This document shows positions 1 to 9,145 of a stretch of DNA of 64,000 bases, in pieces. Positions within the stretch are counted from its first letter, which is position 1. Each line of letters opens with the position of its first letter. The notes below the pieces were generated by a model. The model saw only the letters and a list, made by a program, of their open reading frames with translations, ran no database searches and was not told where the DNA came from. A program made the position numbers and the translations under genes. Where the stretch lies: assembly GCA_015234425.1 (NCBI GenBank), contig JADGNE010000064.1, forward strand, positions 1-64,000, given 5' to 3'. The stretch is from Devosia sp. (GTDB lineage: Bacteria > Pseudomonadota > Alphaproteobacteria > Rhizobiales > Devosiaceae).

Positions 1-53
1 GCGTTCGACTGTTAATCGAATGGTCGCTGGTTCGAGTCCAGCTCGCGGAGCCA
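1..53 (+). tRNA. tRNA-Asn (GTT), 3' part only
   Basis: The window opens inside a tRNA. The anticodon arm is TTCGA, loop CTGTTAA, TCGAA, giving anticodon GTT (Asn). It is followed by a T arm with GTTCGAGTCC, the 3' acceptor strand, discriminator G at 50 and an encoded CCA at 51-53. The 5' acceptor and D arm lie outside the window. Confidence 0.9.
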
Positions 54-174
54 ATCGGCTCTTCTGATCTTACCCTCCCCACATGATGAATTCGCGCGCA
101 CGAAAGCGCCGCGGTGATTGCCCTTGTGCGCAAGCCGGGTTAGGAGGAGCAATTCCTCCAGGGACAATTCTGAC

Positions 175-1401
175 ATGAGTGCGAATACCGGGCCCGCGAC
201 CGCGTCGGGGCAGACCACAGCCTTGAGCATCATCTTCGCGGTGAGCGGCGCGCATCTGCTCAATGACCTGCTGCAGTTCCTGCTGCCGGCCCTCTATCCG
301 CTCCTCAAAGAGACATATGACCTCAACTACCTGCAGATTGGCCTGTTGACGTTGGGGCAGCAGATTACGGCCTGTATTCTGCAACCGCTTTTCGGCCTGC
401 AGGGCGACCTCAAGCCGAAACCGTTGTGGCTGCCGCTGTCCCTGGCCATCGTCAGCGTCGGCGTCGTCGCACTGGCCACAGCCAATGGCTTCGCACTGCT
501 GCTCGTAGCCTCCGTTGTCCTTGGCATCGGCTCGGCGCTTTTCCACCCTGAAGCGTCGCGCCTCGCGCGGCTGGCCTCTGGCGGCAAGCTGGGCTTTGCG
601 CAGTCGCTGTTCCAGGTGGGCGGCAATCTCGGCACTGCACTCGGCCCGCTTGCCGCTGCGCTGATCCTCCTGCCGCTTGGCCAGTTCACCACCCTCTGGT
701 TCGTCCTGGCGGGTTTCGCCGGTGTTGCCCTCTTGAGCTATGTCGCCCGGTGGTATGCAGAGCACCAGCGGCAGCTCTCCACGCGCCCCGCCGTGGCGCC
801 GCGCAAGCCGGCACTGTCGCGCGACCGCCTGATCATGGCGTTTGCGGTGATCGGTGCGCTGCTGCTCAGCAAGTTCATCTATATCGAGACACTGAAAAGC
901 TATTATTCGTTCTTCCTGATCGAGAAGTTCGATCTGTCTGCGCAGGACGCGCAGCTTTACCTCTTCCTCTTCCTCGGCGCAGTGGCCGCCGGCACCTTCA
1001 TCGGCGGGCCCGTGGGCGACCGATATGGTCGTCTTGCCGTGATCTGGGTGTCGATCCTGGGATCCCTGCCCTTCACCCTGCTCATGCCCTATCTCGACCT
1101 CTTCTGGACGGCGACGATGAGCGTGATGACCGGGCTGATCCTGTCCTCGGCATTTTCGGCGATGGTGGTCTATGCCCAGGAACTGGTGCCCGGAAAGGTC
1201 GGCATGATTGCCGGCTTCGTCTTCGGCTTTGCCTTCGGCGTCGGCGCCCTCGGCGCTGCCGCAATGGGCGCGCTGGCCGACTGGATCGGCATTGTCGCGG
1301 TCTTCCAGATCTGCGCCTTCTTGCCCGCCCTCGGATTCCTGACCATCCTGCTGCCTCGGACAGCTGAACTTTATCCTGAAAGCCGGGAGAAACTGGCATG
1401 A
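175..1401 (+). CDS. MFS efflux transporter, fosmidomycin-resistance (Fsr) type
   Basis: About 408 aa inner-membrane protein with roughly 12 hydrophobic segments. The segment around residues 17-60 (GAHLLNDLLQFLLPALYPLL) is typical of the Fsr/YfnC branch of the major facilitator superfamily, which exports fosmidomycin and other drugs by proton antiport. I chose ATG 175 over an upstream TTG at 118 because the extra residues are basic and unlike the family. The stop overlaps the next start (ATGA at 1398), so the two genes are translationally coupled. The substrate cannot be read from the sequence. Confidence 0.85.
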   Translation: MSANTGPATASGQTTALSIIFAVSGAHLLNDLLQFLLPALYPLLKETYDLNYLQIGLLTLGQQITACILQPLFGLQGDLKPKPLWLPLSLAIVSVGVVALATANGFALLLVASVVLGIGSALFHPEASRLARLASGGKLGFAQSLFQVGGNLGTALGPLAAALILLPLGQFTTLWFVLAGFAGVALLSYVARWYAEHQRQLSTRPAVAPRKPALSRDRLIMAFAVIGALLLSKFIYIETLKSYYSFFLIEKFDLSAQDAQLYLFLFLGAVAAGTFIGGPVGDRYGRLAVIWVSILGSLPFTLLMPYLDLFWTATMSVMTGLILSSAFSAMVVYAQELVPGKVGMIAGFVFGFAFGVGALGAAAMGALADWIGIVAVFQICAFLPALGFLTILLPRTAELYPESREKLA

Positions 1402-1850
1402 GCGACCCCACCCAAATCGATAGCGACAGCCAGATCACGCTGACGCGCAAAATCAGCGCCAATATCAGCGACGTATTCTCCGCCTGGACTGACCCTGCGC
1501 TGATCGAGCAGTGGCAGGTGGACGAAGCCGAATTCGACGCCTTCGAAGGCGGCACCTACCGCTTCGTCACCTTCGGCGAAGAGGATGATGAAGCCGATCA
1601 CGAGGTGACCGGCGAGATCCTGCAATTCGTCGAAGACGAAAAACTGGTCATGAGCTGGGTGCACCGCGATGACGAGGACGACAGCGAATTTCTCTTTGTC
1701 ATCGAAGTGACGTTCAAGGCCATCGACGACGACAATACGGCAGTGACGCTGGTCGAGCGCGGCCTTCCCCATGCCGATGCACAGACACGCATTTTTTCCA
1801 TGGAAGCGTGGAGCTCGGCGCTGGAGCAGCTTGCCGAGCTGATGGAATAG
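1398..1850 (+). CDS. SRPBCC (AHSA1-like) domain protein
   Basis: 150 aa, cytoplasmic and very acidic. The N-terminal pattern (TRKISANISDVFSAWTDPAL, then a W..D motif) and the closing helix MEAWSSALEQLAELM fit the Activator-of-Hsp90/polyketide-cyclase SRPBCC fold, a START-like lipid or ligand cavity. The gene overlaps the MFS gene by four bases, so it may act on the same compound (inference). There is no catalytic signature. It could equally be a stress or ligand-binding protein. Confidence 0.75.
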   Translation: MSDPTQIDSDSQITLTRKISANISDVFSAWTDPALIEQWQVDEAEFDAFEGGTYRFVTFGEEDDEADHEVTGEILQFVEDEKLVMSWVHRDDEDDSEFLFVIEVTFKAIDDDNTAVTLVERGLPHADAQTRIFSMEAWSSALEQLAELME

Positions 1851-1912
1851 GCTGTGGGGCGAACCGGGCGGCGCCATAACGCGTATAGCGTTGCGCCCCC
1901 GGAGACCTGCCC

Positions 1913-3346
1913 GTGACCGAATATCCCACTGCCCTTGTCTGGCTCCGCAACGACTTGCGCCTGGCCGACAATCCCGCCCTCCTCGCCGCAACTCAGTCGG
2001 CACGGCAGGTAACCGCCCTCTACATTCATGAGACGGACCCAAGCCTGCGTCCTACCGGCGCGGCAGCGCGCTGGTGGCTGCATCAAAGCCTTGTGCGCCT
2101 CGAAAAGTCGCTGGCCGGCGTGGGGATCAGGCTGCTGGTGCGGACTGGACTGGCCGGAGACGTTGTGCGCGAGACGCTGACCGAGATCGGCGCGGAGGCG
2201 TTGCACTGGAACCGGCGCTATGGCCCGGCCGAACGCGATATCGACAGCGCGATCAAGGCAGGACTGCGCGATTCAGGCGTAACGGTCGTGTCGCATGCCG
2301 GCAATCTCCTAGCCGAACCTTGGACGACCAAGACCGGACAGGGAAAGCCCTATTCAGTGTTCACGCCGTTCTGGAAAACGCTGCGAGACACGCAGATCGC
2401 GCGGCCGCTGCCTCCTCCCGAACCCATTGACGCGGTCGTCTCGACCGAGGGCGCCGATGGCACTTACGTGGAGCCGCATTGGGCGGAAAAACTGCATTCG
2501 CATTGGGATGCGGGTGAAGACGCCGCCCGGGAGCGGCTTGCCGATTTTCTCGATGGCATGGTGGCGGCCTATCCCGGCGACCGGGACATCCCGGCCAAGG
2601 ATGGCACGTCGCGCCTCTCGCCGCACCTGCGCTTCGGCGAGATCAGTCCGCGCCAGATCTGGCACGCGGCACGGTTGAGGGCCGAACTGGAGCCAGAGCT
2701 CGCGGGAGGAATTGAAAAATTCCTGTCCGAATTGGCCTGGCGGGATTTCAGCTATTGCCAGCTCTATCACCGTGAAGACATCTCCCGGACGACAATGCAG
2801 CTGAAATTCTCCGGGTTGGCATGGCGCGAGGCCCCCGAGGAGATCGGGCGCTGGCAGCGCGGACAAACCGGCTTTCCCATCATCGATGCGGGCATGCGCG
2901 AGCTCTGGGAGACTGGCTACATGCACAACCGCGTTCGCATGCTGGTGGCCTCGCTACTCACAAAAAACCTGCAGATTGACTGGCGGCTTGGCGAGGCGTG
3001 GTTCTGGGATTGCCTTGTCGACGCCGACGTCGCCAACAATCCCGCAAGCTGGCAATGGGTGGCCGGCAGCGGACTCGATGCGGCACCCTATTTCAGGATT
3101 TTCAACCCGGTGACGCAGGGCGAGCGGTTTGATCCAGCAGGGAACTATGTTCGCCACTGGGTGCCGGAGATCGCTGGTCTGCCTGACAAATGGGTTCACA
3201 AGCCATTCGCAGCACCTGAACCGATTCTGAAAGCAGCGCGAATTACCCTTGGCCAGACCTATCCCCACCCTGTGGTCGACCTCGCCGCATCGCGGCTGAG
3301 GGCGCTTGAGGGCTTTGCGCAACTGGGGAATGAATTTGCCCCTTAG
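1913..3346 (+). CDS. phrB: deoxyribodipyrimidine photolyase (class I CPD photolyase)
   Basis: 477 aa, the normal length. The N-terminal antenna domain begins VWLRNDLRLADNPAL. The C-terminal FAD domain contains RQTGF-like residues as GQTGFPIIDAGMRELWETGY, then MHNRVRMLVASLLTKNL, the W-rich ANNPASWQWVAGSGLDAAPY segment and FNPVTQGERFDP. All are diagnostic of flavin photolyases that repair cyclobutane pyrimidine dimers with blue light. The start is GTG at 1913, 62 bases after the SRPBCC stop. A cryptochrome-like role is less likely because the flavin and substrate segments look intact. Confidence 0.95.
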   Translation: MTEYPTALVWLRNDLRLADNPALLAATQSARQVTALYIHETDPSLRPTGAAARWWLHQSLVRLEKSLAGVGIRLLVRTGLAGDVVRETLTEIGAEALHWNRRYGPAERDIDSAIKAGLRDSGVTVVSHAGNLLAEPWTTKTGQGKPYSVFTPFWKTLRDTQIARPLPPPEPIDAVVSTEGADGTYVEPHWAEKLHSHWDAGEDAARERLADFLDGMVAAYPGDRDIPAKDGTSRLSPHLRFGEISPRQIWHAARLRAELEPELAGGIEKFLSELAWRDFSYCQLYHREDISRTTMQLKFSGLAWREAPEEIGRWQRGQTGFPIIDAGMRELWETGYMHNRVRMLVASLLTKNLQIDWRLGEAWFWDCLVDADVANNPASWQWVAGSGLDAAPYFRIFNPVTQGERFDPAGNYVRHWVPEIAGLPDKWVHKPFAAPEPILKAARITLGQTYPHPVVDLAASRLRALEGFAQLGNEFAP

Positions 3347-3476
3347 GGCCAAGGACGACGGCCATCTACTCCCAACGGGGAACGAACCGGAATGTCGTGC
3401 TGTTAGAGATGTTTGAGGCTTGTTCCGCCCCCGAGCCCCCCCTAAAACTGTCGCAAAGCAAAACAAAAGATCTGAC

Positions 3477-4523
3477 ATGGCCAGCAAGCACGACGACCTC
3501 ATCTCCGCCATCGGCAATACACCGCTTATCCGCCTCAATCGCGTCTCGGCACTGACCGGCTGCGACATCTGGGGCAAGGCGGAGTTTTTGAACCCCGGCC
3601 AGTCGGTGAAGGATCGTGCAGCGCTGTTCATCATTCATGACGCCGTCAAGTCGGGCGCACTGAAGCCTGGCGGCACAATTGTCGAGGGTACGGCAGGCAA
3701 TACCGGGATCGGGTTGACGCTTGTCGCCAATTCGCTCGGCTTCAAATCGGTGATTGTCATCCCCGAGACCCAAAGCCAGGAAAAGAAGGACGCGCTGCGC
3801 CTTTTCGGTGCCGAGCTTATCGAGGTCCCGGCCAAGCCGTATAAGGACCCGAACAACTACATCAAGATTTCCGGACGACTGGCGGAAAAGCTCAATCGGG
3901 AACTGCCGAACGGGGCGGTCTGGGCCAATCAGTTCGACAATGTGTCCAACAAGCGCGCGCATATCGAAACGACCGGCCCCGAAATCTGGCAGCAGACCAA
4001 CGGCCGAATCGACGGCTTTATCTGCGCGGTGGGTTCGGGCGGGACGCTGGCCGGCGTTGCCGAGGCGCTGCGCGCGCGCAGCGAGGACGTCAAGATCGGA
4101 CTCGCTGATCCGGAAGGTGCGGCGCTCTATAATTTCTATGCCAATGGCGTGCTGAGCTCGACCGGCAATTCGATCACCGAAGGGATCGGCCAGGGCCGCA
4201 TTACGGCTAATCTCGAAGGCCTCACGATCGACAATCCCTACCAGATTTCCGATGCCGAGGCCCTGCCCTACGTCTTCGATCTGCTCGAGCACGAGGGGCT
4301 GTGCCTGGGTGGTTCGAGCGCGATCAATATTGCGGGCGCAGTGCGCATGGCGCGCGATCTCGGACCGGGCAAGACAATCGTCACCATCCTCTGCGACTAC
4401 GGCAATCGCTACGCCAGCAAGCTTTTCAACCCGACCTTCCTGCGCGAACGGAGCCTTCCTTTCCCAGCGTGGATGGAAGACAGGGCGCCGATCGATATTT
4501 CGAGCGTGATCGTTTCCGAATAG
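3477..4523 (+). CDS. cysK: cysteine synthase A (O-acetylserine sulfhydrylase)
   Basis: About 348 aa PLP enzyme joining O-acetylserine and sulfide to make cysteine. The N-terminus has the family motif AIGNTPLIRL. The PLP lysine is in NPGQSVKDRA (K45), the substrate loop is EGTAGNTGIG and the phosphate-binding loop is VGSGGTLAG. It is somewhat longer than the 310-325 aa of enteric CysK, as is common in this order. I used ATG 3477 rather than an upstream open frame from 3420, whose extra residues are low-complexity. Two hairpins follow the gene. Confidence 0.93.
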   Translation: MASKHDDLISAIGNTPLIRLNRVSALTGCDIWGKAEFLNPGQSVKDRAALFIIHDAVKSGALKPGGTIVEGTAGNTGIGLTLVANSLGFKSVIVIPETQSQEKKDALRLFGAELIEVPAKPYKDPNNYIKISGRLAEKLNRELPNGAVWANQFDNVSNKRAHIETTGPEIWQQTNGRIDGFICAVGSGGTLAGVAEALRARSEDVKIGLADPEGAALYNFYANGVLSSTGNSITEGIGQGRITANLEGLTIDNPYQISDAEALPYVFDLLEHEGLCLGGSSAINIAGAVRMARDLGPGKTIVTILCDYGNRYASKLFNPTFLRERSLPFPAWMEDRAPIDISSVIVSE

Positions 4524-4538
4524 CATTGCACCTGAGCC

Positions 4539-4562
4539 TCCCGTCCCCATTTGAGGACGGGA
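4539..4562 (+). terminator. hairpin downstream of cysK
   Basis: Perfect 8-bp arms TCCCGTCC (4539-4546) and GGACGGGA (4555-4562) with an 8-base loop. There is no strong T tract, so it is a weak or Rho-assisted terminator or an mRNA 3' end. Confidence 0.45.
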
Positions 4563-4569
4563 TTGCGGC

Positions 4570-4594
4570 GCGCACTCTGACTGATAGAGTGCGC
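4570..4594. other. 9-bp inverted repeat upstream of cls
   Basis: GCGCACTCT (4570-4578) and AGAGTGCGC (4586-4594) pair perfectly around a 7-base spacer, ending 22 bases before the TTG start of cls. It could be a second terminator hairpin for cysK, a leader hairpin of cls or a protein-binding palindrome. Confidence 0.5.
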
Positions 4595-4616
4595 TTGTGA
4601 TGCGCGAGGGGGCAAG

Positions 4617-6068
4617 TTGTTCGGAATAGACGATATCCTGCGCGCCATCATCGCAGATTTGCACCTCGTGGCCGCGATCATGGCCGCGATTTATCTCCTC
4701 GCCTTCATCTGCGCGGTCCGCGAGATTCTGAATTCACGGACCTCCCAGGGATCGATCGCCTGGCTCCTGTCCCTGGCGCTGCTGCCCTTCCCGACCGTAT
4801 TTCTCTACATGATCTTCGGCTGGAAGTTCTTTGACGACTATGCCACCGACCGGATCAAGAATGGCCGCGCCGACCGTCCTCTGCGCGCCCGGGACCTTGC
4901 CCTGATCGACCGGGAAACCACCGACAAATGGCCGGTGCAGGCTCAAGTGTCGGAGTTGCCGTTTCTTCACGGCAATCACGTTGACCTCCTGATCGACGGC
5001 AAGGCTACCTTCGACTCCATCTTTGAGGGGATCGACGCGGCGGAAGAATATCTGTTCGTGCAGTTTTACATCGTGCGTGACGATGATCTGGGCCAACAAC
5101 TGGCGGAGCGGCTGATCGCCAAGGCTCGGGCCGGCGTGCAGGTACGCCTGCTTTATGATGATGTCGGCAGCACCGGCATGCCCAAGCGATTTCGGACGCA
5201 ATTGCGCGATGCCGGCGTCAAGGTGGCCGGCTTCAACCAGCGCCACAAATTCCTGCGGGTCTATGGCCCCACCCGGATCAACTACCGCAATCATCGAAAG
5301 ATCGTGGTGGCCGACGGCAAGCATGCCTGGGTCGGCGGGCACAATGTGGGCGACGAGTATCTCGGCAAGGATCCCAGATATGGGCACTGGCGGGATACGC
5401 ATGTGCGCGTCTCGGGGCCGGCGGCACTGGGCTGCGCGCTGCTCTTCCGGGAGGACTGGGAGTGGGCCACCGGCGAAAGACTGTCGTCAAATCCGCCCAA
5501 GGAACTCGAGAGCCCGGGCGATCAGTCCGTGCTGGTGATGGGCAGCGGCCCAGCTGACAAGCTCGAGGAATGCGCCATCGCCTATGTCGACATGATCGGG
5601 CGGGCGCGGGAGCGCCTCTGGATCGTCAGCCCCTATTTCGTACCCGACACCGATATCCGCACAGCGCTCTTTGCCGCGCGGCTACGCGGGGTGGATGTGC
5701 GGATCATGCTGCCTGACAACCCGGACCATGCCCTCGTCTGGCTGGCGAGCATGGCTCATGCCGACGCCATGGTGGAGCATGGCATCTCGGTCTACCGTTA
5801 CACCGACGGCTTCCTGCACCAGAAAGTGGTGCTCATGGACGATGAGATTGCCACTGTTGGCAGCGTCAACTTTGACAACCGTTCCTTTGCGATCAATTTC
5901 GAGATCACGCTGTGGTTCACCGATCGCAAGACCATCGATGCGGTGGAGGCGATGCTGCTGACGGATTTCAAATCCTGTCGTGAAGTGAGTTCGTCCGAAC
6001 TCAAGACCCGCCCATTCCACCTCTATTTCCTGACTCAGGCGGCGCGGCTGCTCTCGCCGCTGCTGTAG
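4617..6068 (+). CDS. cls: cardiolipin synthase (phospholipase D family)
   Basis: 483 aa membrane enzyme condensing two phosphatidylglycerols into cardiolipin. Two N-terminal membrane segments (residues about 10-75) precede two PLD catalytic HKD motifs: HRKIVVADGKHAWVGGHN near residue 225 and HQKVVLMDDEIATVGSVNFD near residue 400. Length and order match bacterial Cls. The start is TTG at 4617 with a good purine-rich ribosome site (GAGGGGG) just upstream. The gene converges with the binding-protein gene at 6076, leaving seven bases between stops. Confidence 0.95.
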   Translation: MFGIDDILRAIIADLHLVAAIMAAIYLLAFICAVREILNSRTSQGSIAWLLSLALLPFPTVFLYMIFGWKFFDDYATDRIKNGRADRPLRARDLALIDRETTDKWPVQAQVSELPFLHGNHVDLLIDGKATFDSIFEGIDAAEEYLFVQFYIVRDDDLGQQLAERLIAKARAGVQVRLLYDDVGSTGMPKRFRTQLRDAGVKVAGFNQRHKFLRVYGPTRINYRNHRKIVVADGKHAWVGGHNVGDEYLGKDPRYGHWRDTHVRVSGPAALGCALLFREDWEWATGERLSSNPPKELESPGDQSVLVMGSGPADKLEECAIAYVDMIGRARERLWIVSPYFVPDTDIRTALFAARLRGVDVRIMLPDNPDHALVWLASMAHADAMVEHGISVYRYTDGFLHQKVVLMDDEIATVGSVNFDNRSFAINFEITLWFTDRKTIDAVEAMLLTDFKSCREVSSSELKTRPFHLYFLTQAARLLSPLL

Positions 6069-6075
6069 CACCGAT

Positions 6076-7098
6076 CTAGCGAATGGGCGGGGCGTAAAGC
6101 AGGCCGCCATTGCTCCAGAGGGCATTCTGACCGCGCAGCATGGCGGCGCCGGTCTGAGCGCCGAAATGGCGGTCGTAGAGCTCGCCGTAATTGCCGACCG
6201 CCCGGATGGCGTCGCTCATGAAGCTGCGCGAGAGGTCGAGAGGCGCGCCGAAATCTCCCTCTACGCCAAGCAGGCGGCGAACCGCGGCCGTGCGGGCGGC
6301 CGAGAGGGAATCAATGTTGAGGCTGGTCACCCCGACTTCTTCGGCATTGATCAGCGCGAACACAGTCCAGCGAACGATGTTGAACCACTGGTCATCGCCC
6401 TGACGGATCACCGGGCCGAGCATTTCCTTGGAGATACGCTCGGGCAGAACACGGTGTTGGGGCGGATCGGGGAGATCGCGGCGAATGGCCTGAAGCTGAC
6501 GGCCCGGGGCCGACACGACCTGGCAGAGCCCGGCGCGATAGGCGACCGCCAAATCGGCCACGTCCTCGTAGACCACTTCCTGGAAACCGGTCTGGTTGGC
6601 GAAGAAGAAATCATCGAGAGCCTTGAGCTCGCCGAAACTGTCGGCGACGCAGATGCTGACATTGTCCAACTCATAAGCCGATACAACGCCGAGCGACTGC
6701 GGCACAAGAAACGCCTGGCCATCGAAAAAACTCGTGGTGACATAGCGCGCGCCATAGCGGGTGTCGCGGCCTGCAGTCCAGGCGCCGTTGCGCATGAGCA
6801 CATCGACAGTGCCCGTCTGGAGCGGCGCAAATCGCGCCTCACCGCGATAGGAGCGGAATTCGATAAGGTCGGGATTGGAAAAGATCGCTGCCGCCAGCGC
6901 TCGGCAGAGGTCGACGTCGAAGCCGGACCAGCGCCCGTCGGCATCCTGCTGGGCGAACCCTGCGAGGGAGCTGCTCGAGCCGCAGATGAGAAAACCGCGT
7001 TCGCGCACGGCGTCCAGCGTCTGGGCCGTGGCCGGGAGGCTCGCCAGGCCGACGAAGGCCGTCAGCGCACAGAGCAATGGCTTCAAAAAATGTCTCAC
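6076..7098 (-). CDS. second AapJ-like amino-acid ABC binding protein
   Basis: About 340 aa periplasmic solute-binding protein of family 3. A signal peptide (MRHFLKPLLCALTAFVGLAS and following) ends ATAQ. The mature part begins with the AapJ hallmark TLDAVRERGFLICG and ends NGGLLYAPPIR, exactly parallel to aapJ at 10872 (DGGLQYAMPIR). I chose GTG at 7098; the frame is open upstream to 7155 but those residues are not signal-like. It is the last gene of the leftward aap operon, about 100 bases after aapP and behind a hairpin. It may give the same permease a second specificity. Confidence 0.85.
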   Translation of the reverse strand: MRHFLKPLLCALTAFVGLASLPATAQTLDAVRERGFLICGSSSSLAGFAQQDADGRWSGFDVDLCRALAAAIFSNPDLIEFRSYRGEARFAPLQTGTVDVLMRNGAWTAGRDTRYGARYVTTSFFDGQAFLVPQSLGVVSAYELDNVSICVADSFGELKALDDFFFANQTGFQEVVYEDVADLAVAYRAGLCQVVSAPGRQLQAIRRDLPDPPQHRVLPERISKEMLGPVIRQGDDQWFNIVRWTVFALINAEEVGVTSLNIDSLSAARTAAVRRLLGVEGDFGAPLDLSRSFMSDAIRAVGNYGELYDRHFGAQTGAAMLRGQNALWSNGGLLYAPPIR

Positions 7099-7147
7099 GA
7101 CGCCAACTTCTTTTGCAACAGCTTGGCATATTGGCAGGCGGGAGGAA

Positions 7148-7176
7148 GGGGTCAAGCGGCAGGCGCGCCTGACCCC
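7148..7176 (-). other. intercistronic hairpin between aapP and the second binding protein
   Basis: Arms GGGGTCA (7148-7154) and TGACCCC (7170-7176) enclose a 15-base loop that contains most of the self-complementary AGGCGCGCCT (7161-7170). There is no T tract. It probably stabilises or separates the transcripts of aapP and the downstream gene. Confidence 0.45.
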
Positions 7177-7197
7177 AGGAGTTTATGCCAGAACGAC

Positions 7198-7995
7198 TTA
7201 GTGCAGGATCTGGCTGAGGAAGAGCTTGGTGCGCTCGTGCTCGGGATTGGAGAAGAAATTCTCCGGGTCATTCTGCTCGATGATCTGGCCCTGATCCATG
7301 AAGATCACCCGGTTTGCCACCTGGCGGGCAAAGCCCATTTCATGGGTGACGCAGATCATGGTCATGCCGTCTTCGGCCAGGGTGATCATCACCTCGAGCA
7401 CCTCCTTGACCATTTCGGGGTCAAGCGCCGAGGTCGGCTCGTCAAACAGCATGATCTTCGGCTGCATGCAGAGCGAACGCGCAATGGCGACACGCTGCTG
7501 CTGGCCACCCGAGAGCTGGCCGGGGAATTTATTGGCCTGCTCAGGGATTTTCACCCGTTCCAGATAATGCATGGCCGTGGCTTCCGCCTCGGCCTTGGGG
7601 GTGCCGCGCACCCAGATGGGCGCGAGGGTCAGGTTCTGCAGGATGGTCAGGTGGGGGAACAGGTTGAAGTGCTGAAACACCATCCCCACCTCGCGCCGGA
7701 CTTCGTCGATCCGCTTGAGGTCGGCCGTGAGTTCGGTCCCGTTGACGATAATCTGGCCCTGCTGATGCTCCTCGAGCCGATTGATGCAGCGGATCAGCGT
7801 CGACTTTCCAGAGCCCGAAGGCCCGGCAATGACGATACGTTCGCCCCGCATAACCTTGAGGTCGATGTCGCGAAGAACGTGGAAGTCCCCATACCATTTG
7901 TGCATGCCGATGACATCGATGGCGACGTCGGTATCGGACACGGTCATGTTGCTGGTGTCGATGGCGCGATCTGCGCCGTTGGTCATGTCGCTCAT
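7198..7995 (-). CDS. aapP: general L-amino-acid ABC transporter ATPase
   Basis: About 265 aa. Walker [10 protein letters not shown] lies at residues 58-66, the Q-loop is in [13 protein letters not shown], the signature is [15 protein letters not shown] and Walker B is [16 protein letters not shown]. This is the polar-amino-acid importer ATPase class (GlnQ/AapP). ATG 7995 follows the aapM stop (8000-8002) by four bases, so the genes are coupled; the frame stays open far upstream inside aapM but that part is out-of-frame shadow. It energises AapQ and AapM. Confidence 0.93.
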   Translation of the reverse strand: MSDMTNGADRAIDTSNMTVSDTDVAIDVIGMHKWYGDFHVLRDIDLKVMRGERIVIAGPSGSGKSTLIRCINRLEEHQQGQIIVNGTELTADLKRIDEVRREVGMVFQHFNLFPHLTILQNLTLAPIWVRGTPKAEAEATAMHYLERVKIPEQANKFPGQLSGGQQQRVAIARSLCMQPKIMLFDEPTSALDPEMVKEVLEVMITLAEDGMTMICVTHEMGFARQVANRVIFMDQGQIIEQNDPENFFSNPEHERTKLFLSQILH

Positions 7996-7999
7996 CGCG

Positions 8000-9136
8000 T
8001 TACCTCTTGTGGCCCGTGTCCAGGCGCCGCTCCATGAAAATGGAATAGCGGGACATGGCAAAGCAGAAAATCCAGAAAACCAACCCGGCGAACAGATAGC
8101 CGGTGATAGCCTGGGTTGGTGACGACCAGTTGATGTCCGAACTGGCCGCCTGCACCGTGTTGAGCAGGTCGAAAATGCCCACGATGGATACGAGCGAGGT
8201 ATCCTTGAACAGGGCAATGAAGCTGTTCACGATGCCGGGGATGACGTGCTTGATGGCCTGGGGCAGGATCACCAGCCCCATGGACTTCCAGTAGCTCAGC
8301 CCCAGGGCCGACGCAGCCTCATATTGTCCCCGTGGCAATGCCTGTAGCCCACCGCGCACAACCTCAGCCAGATAGGCCGAGGAGAACAGGGTGACGCCGA
8401 CAAGCGCGCGCAGCAGCTTATCCACTGTCGTGCCCTGAGGCATGAACAGTGGCAGCATGATCGAGGCCATGAACAGCACAGTGATCAGCGGCACTGCGCG
8501 CCAAAGTTCGATGAACATGACGCAGAGCGTCTTGATGATCGGCAGCTTTGACTGCCGCCCCAGCGCCAGGAGTATCCCGAGCGGAATGGAGCAGATGATG
8601 CCCACCATGGAGATCACCAGGGTGACAAGCAGGCCACCCCATTGTTCCGTCGGCACTGGCCGCAAGCCGAATGCGCCGCCATTGAGCAGGAAGAAGCAGA
8701 CGATCGGATAGACGACGAAGAAGAGGATGGCGTTGAGACGCTTGAACGGCACCCTGGGGATCAGGAGCGGCGCAATCAGCAAGGCGCCGAACAGGAACAC
8801 CAGATTGGGCCGCCAATATTCTTCCGGCGGATAGAAGCCGTAGATGAAGAAACTCATGCGGGCTTCGATATAGGCCCAGCATGCCCCTGCCCCCAAGACA
8901 CGGCAGTCTTCAACCGTGCCGCCGGGCGGAACGGCCTGTCCGCCCAGGAAATTGGGCATGACGAAGCCGTAGATGGGCGGAATCGCCCAGAGCAGGAGGA
9001 GTACCGCCAGGATGGACAGCAGGGCGTCCCCCGGCGTGGCGAAGAGATTGCGCCTTAACCAGGCGATGGGCCCGGCGCTGTTGTTGGGCGCCGGTTGCGG
9101 AGCAACCATCTGACTGCGAACAAAGGTGACTGACAT
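8000..9136 (-). CDS. aapM: general L-amino-acid ABC transporter permease
   Basis: 378 aa inner-membrane protein. It has the long N-terminal extension seen in AapM/YhdY, including a periplasmic loop with [17 protein letters not shown], then the HisM-type permease domain. The coupling EAA-like loop is [20 protein letters not shown] near residue 270. It forms the membrane channel with AapQ. The gene is preceded by aapQ with a nine-base gap and followed tightly by aapP. Confidence 0.92.
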   Translation of the reverse strand: MSVTFVRSQMVAPQPAPNNSAGPIAWLRRNLFATPGDALLSILAVLLLLWAIPPIYGFVMPNFLGGQAVPPGGTVEDCRVLGAGACWAYIEARMSFFIYGFYPPEEYWRPNLVFLFGALLIAPLLIPRVPFKRLNAILFFVVYPIVCFFLLNGGAFGLRPVPTEQWGGLLVTLVISMVGIICSIPLGILLALGRQSKLPIIKTLCVMFIELWRAVPLITVLFMASIMLPLFMPQGTTVDKLLRALVGVTLFSSAYLAEVVRGGLQALPRGQYEAASALGLSYWKSMGLVILPQAIKHVIPGIVNSFIALFKDTSLVSIVGIFDLLNTVQAASSDINWSSPTQAITGYLFAGLVFWIFCFAMSRYSIFMERRLDTGHKR

Positions 9137-9145
9137 TTGCCGCTC

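Noticed and set aside
3366..4664. A 432-codon minus-strand frame over cysK
   Set aside because: Antisense to cysK, which has all PLP-enzyme motifs; no homology visible in the opposite frame.
6166..8037. A 623-codon open frame on the plus strand
   Set aside because: Antisense to the second binding protein gene and aapP; same codon-bias artefact.
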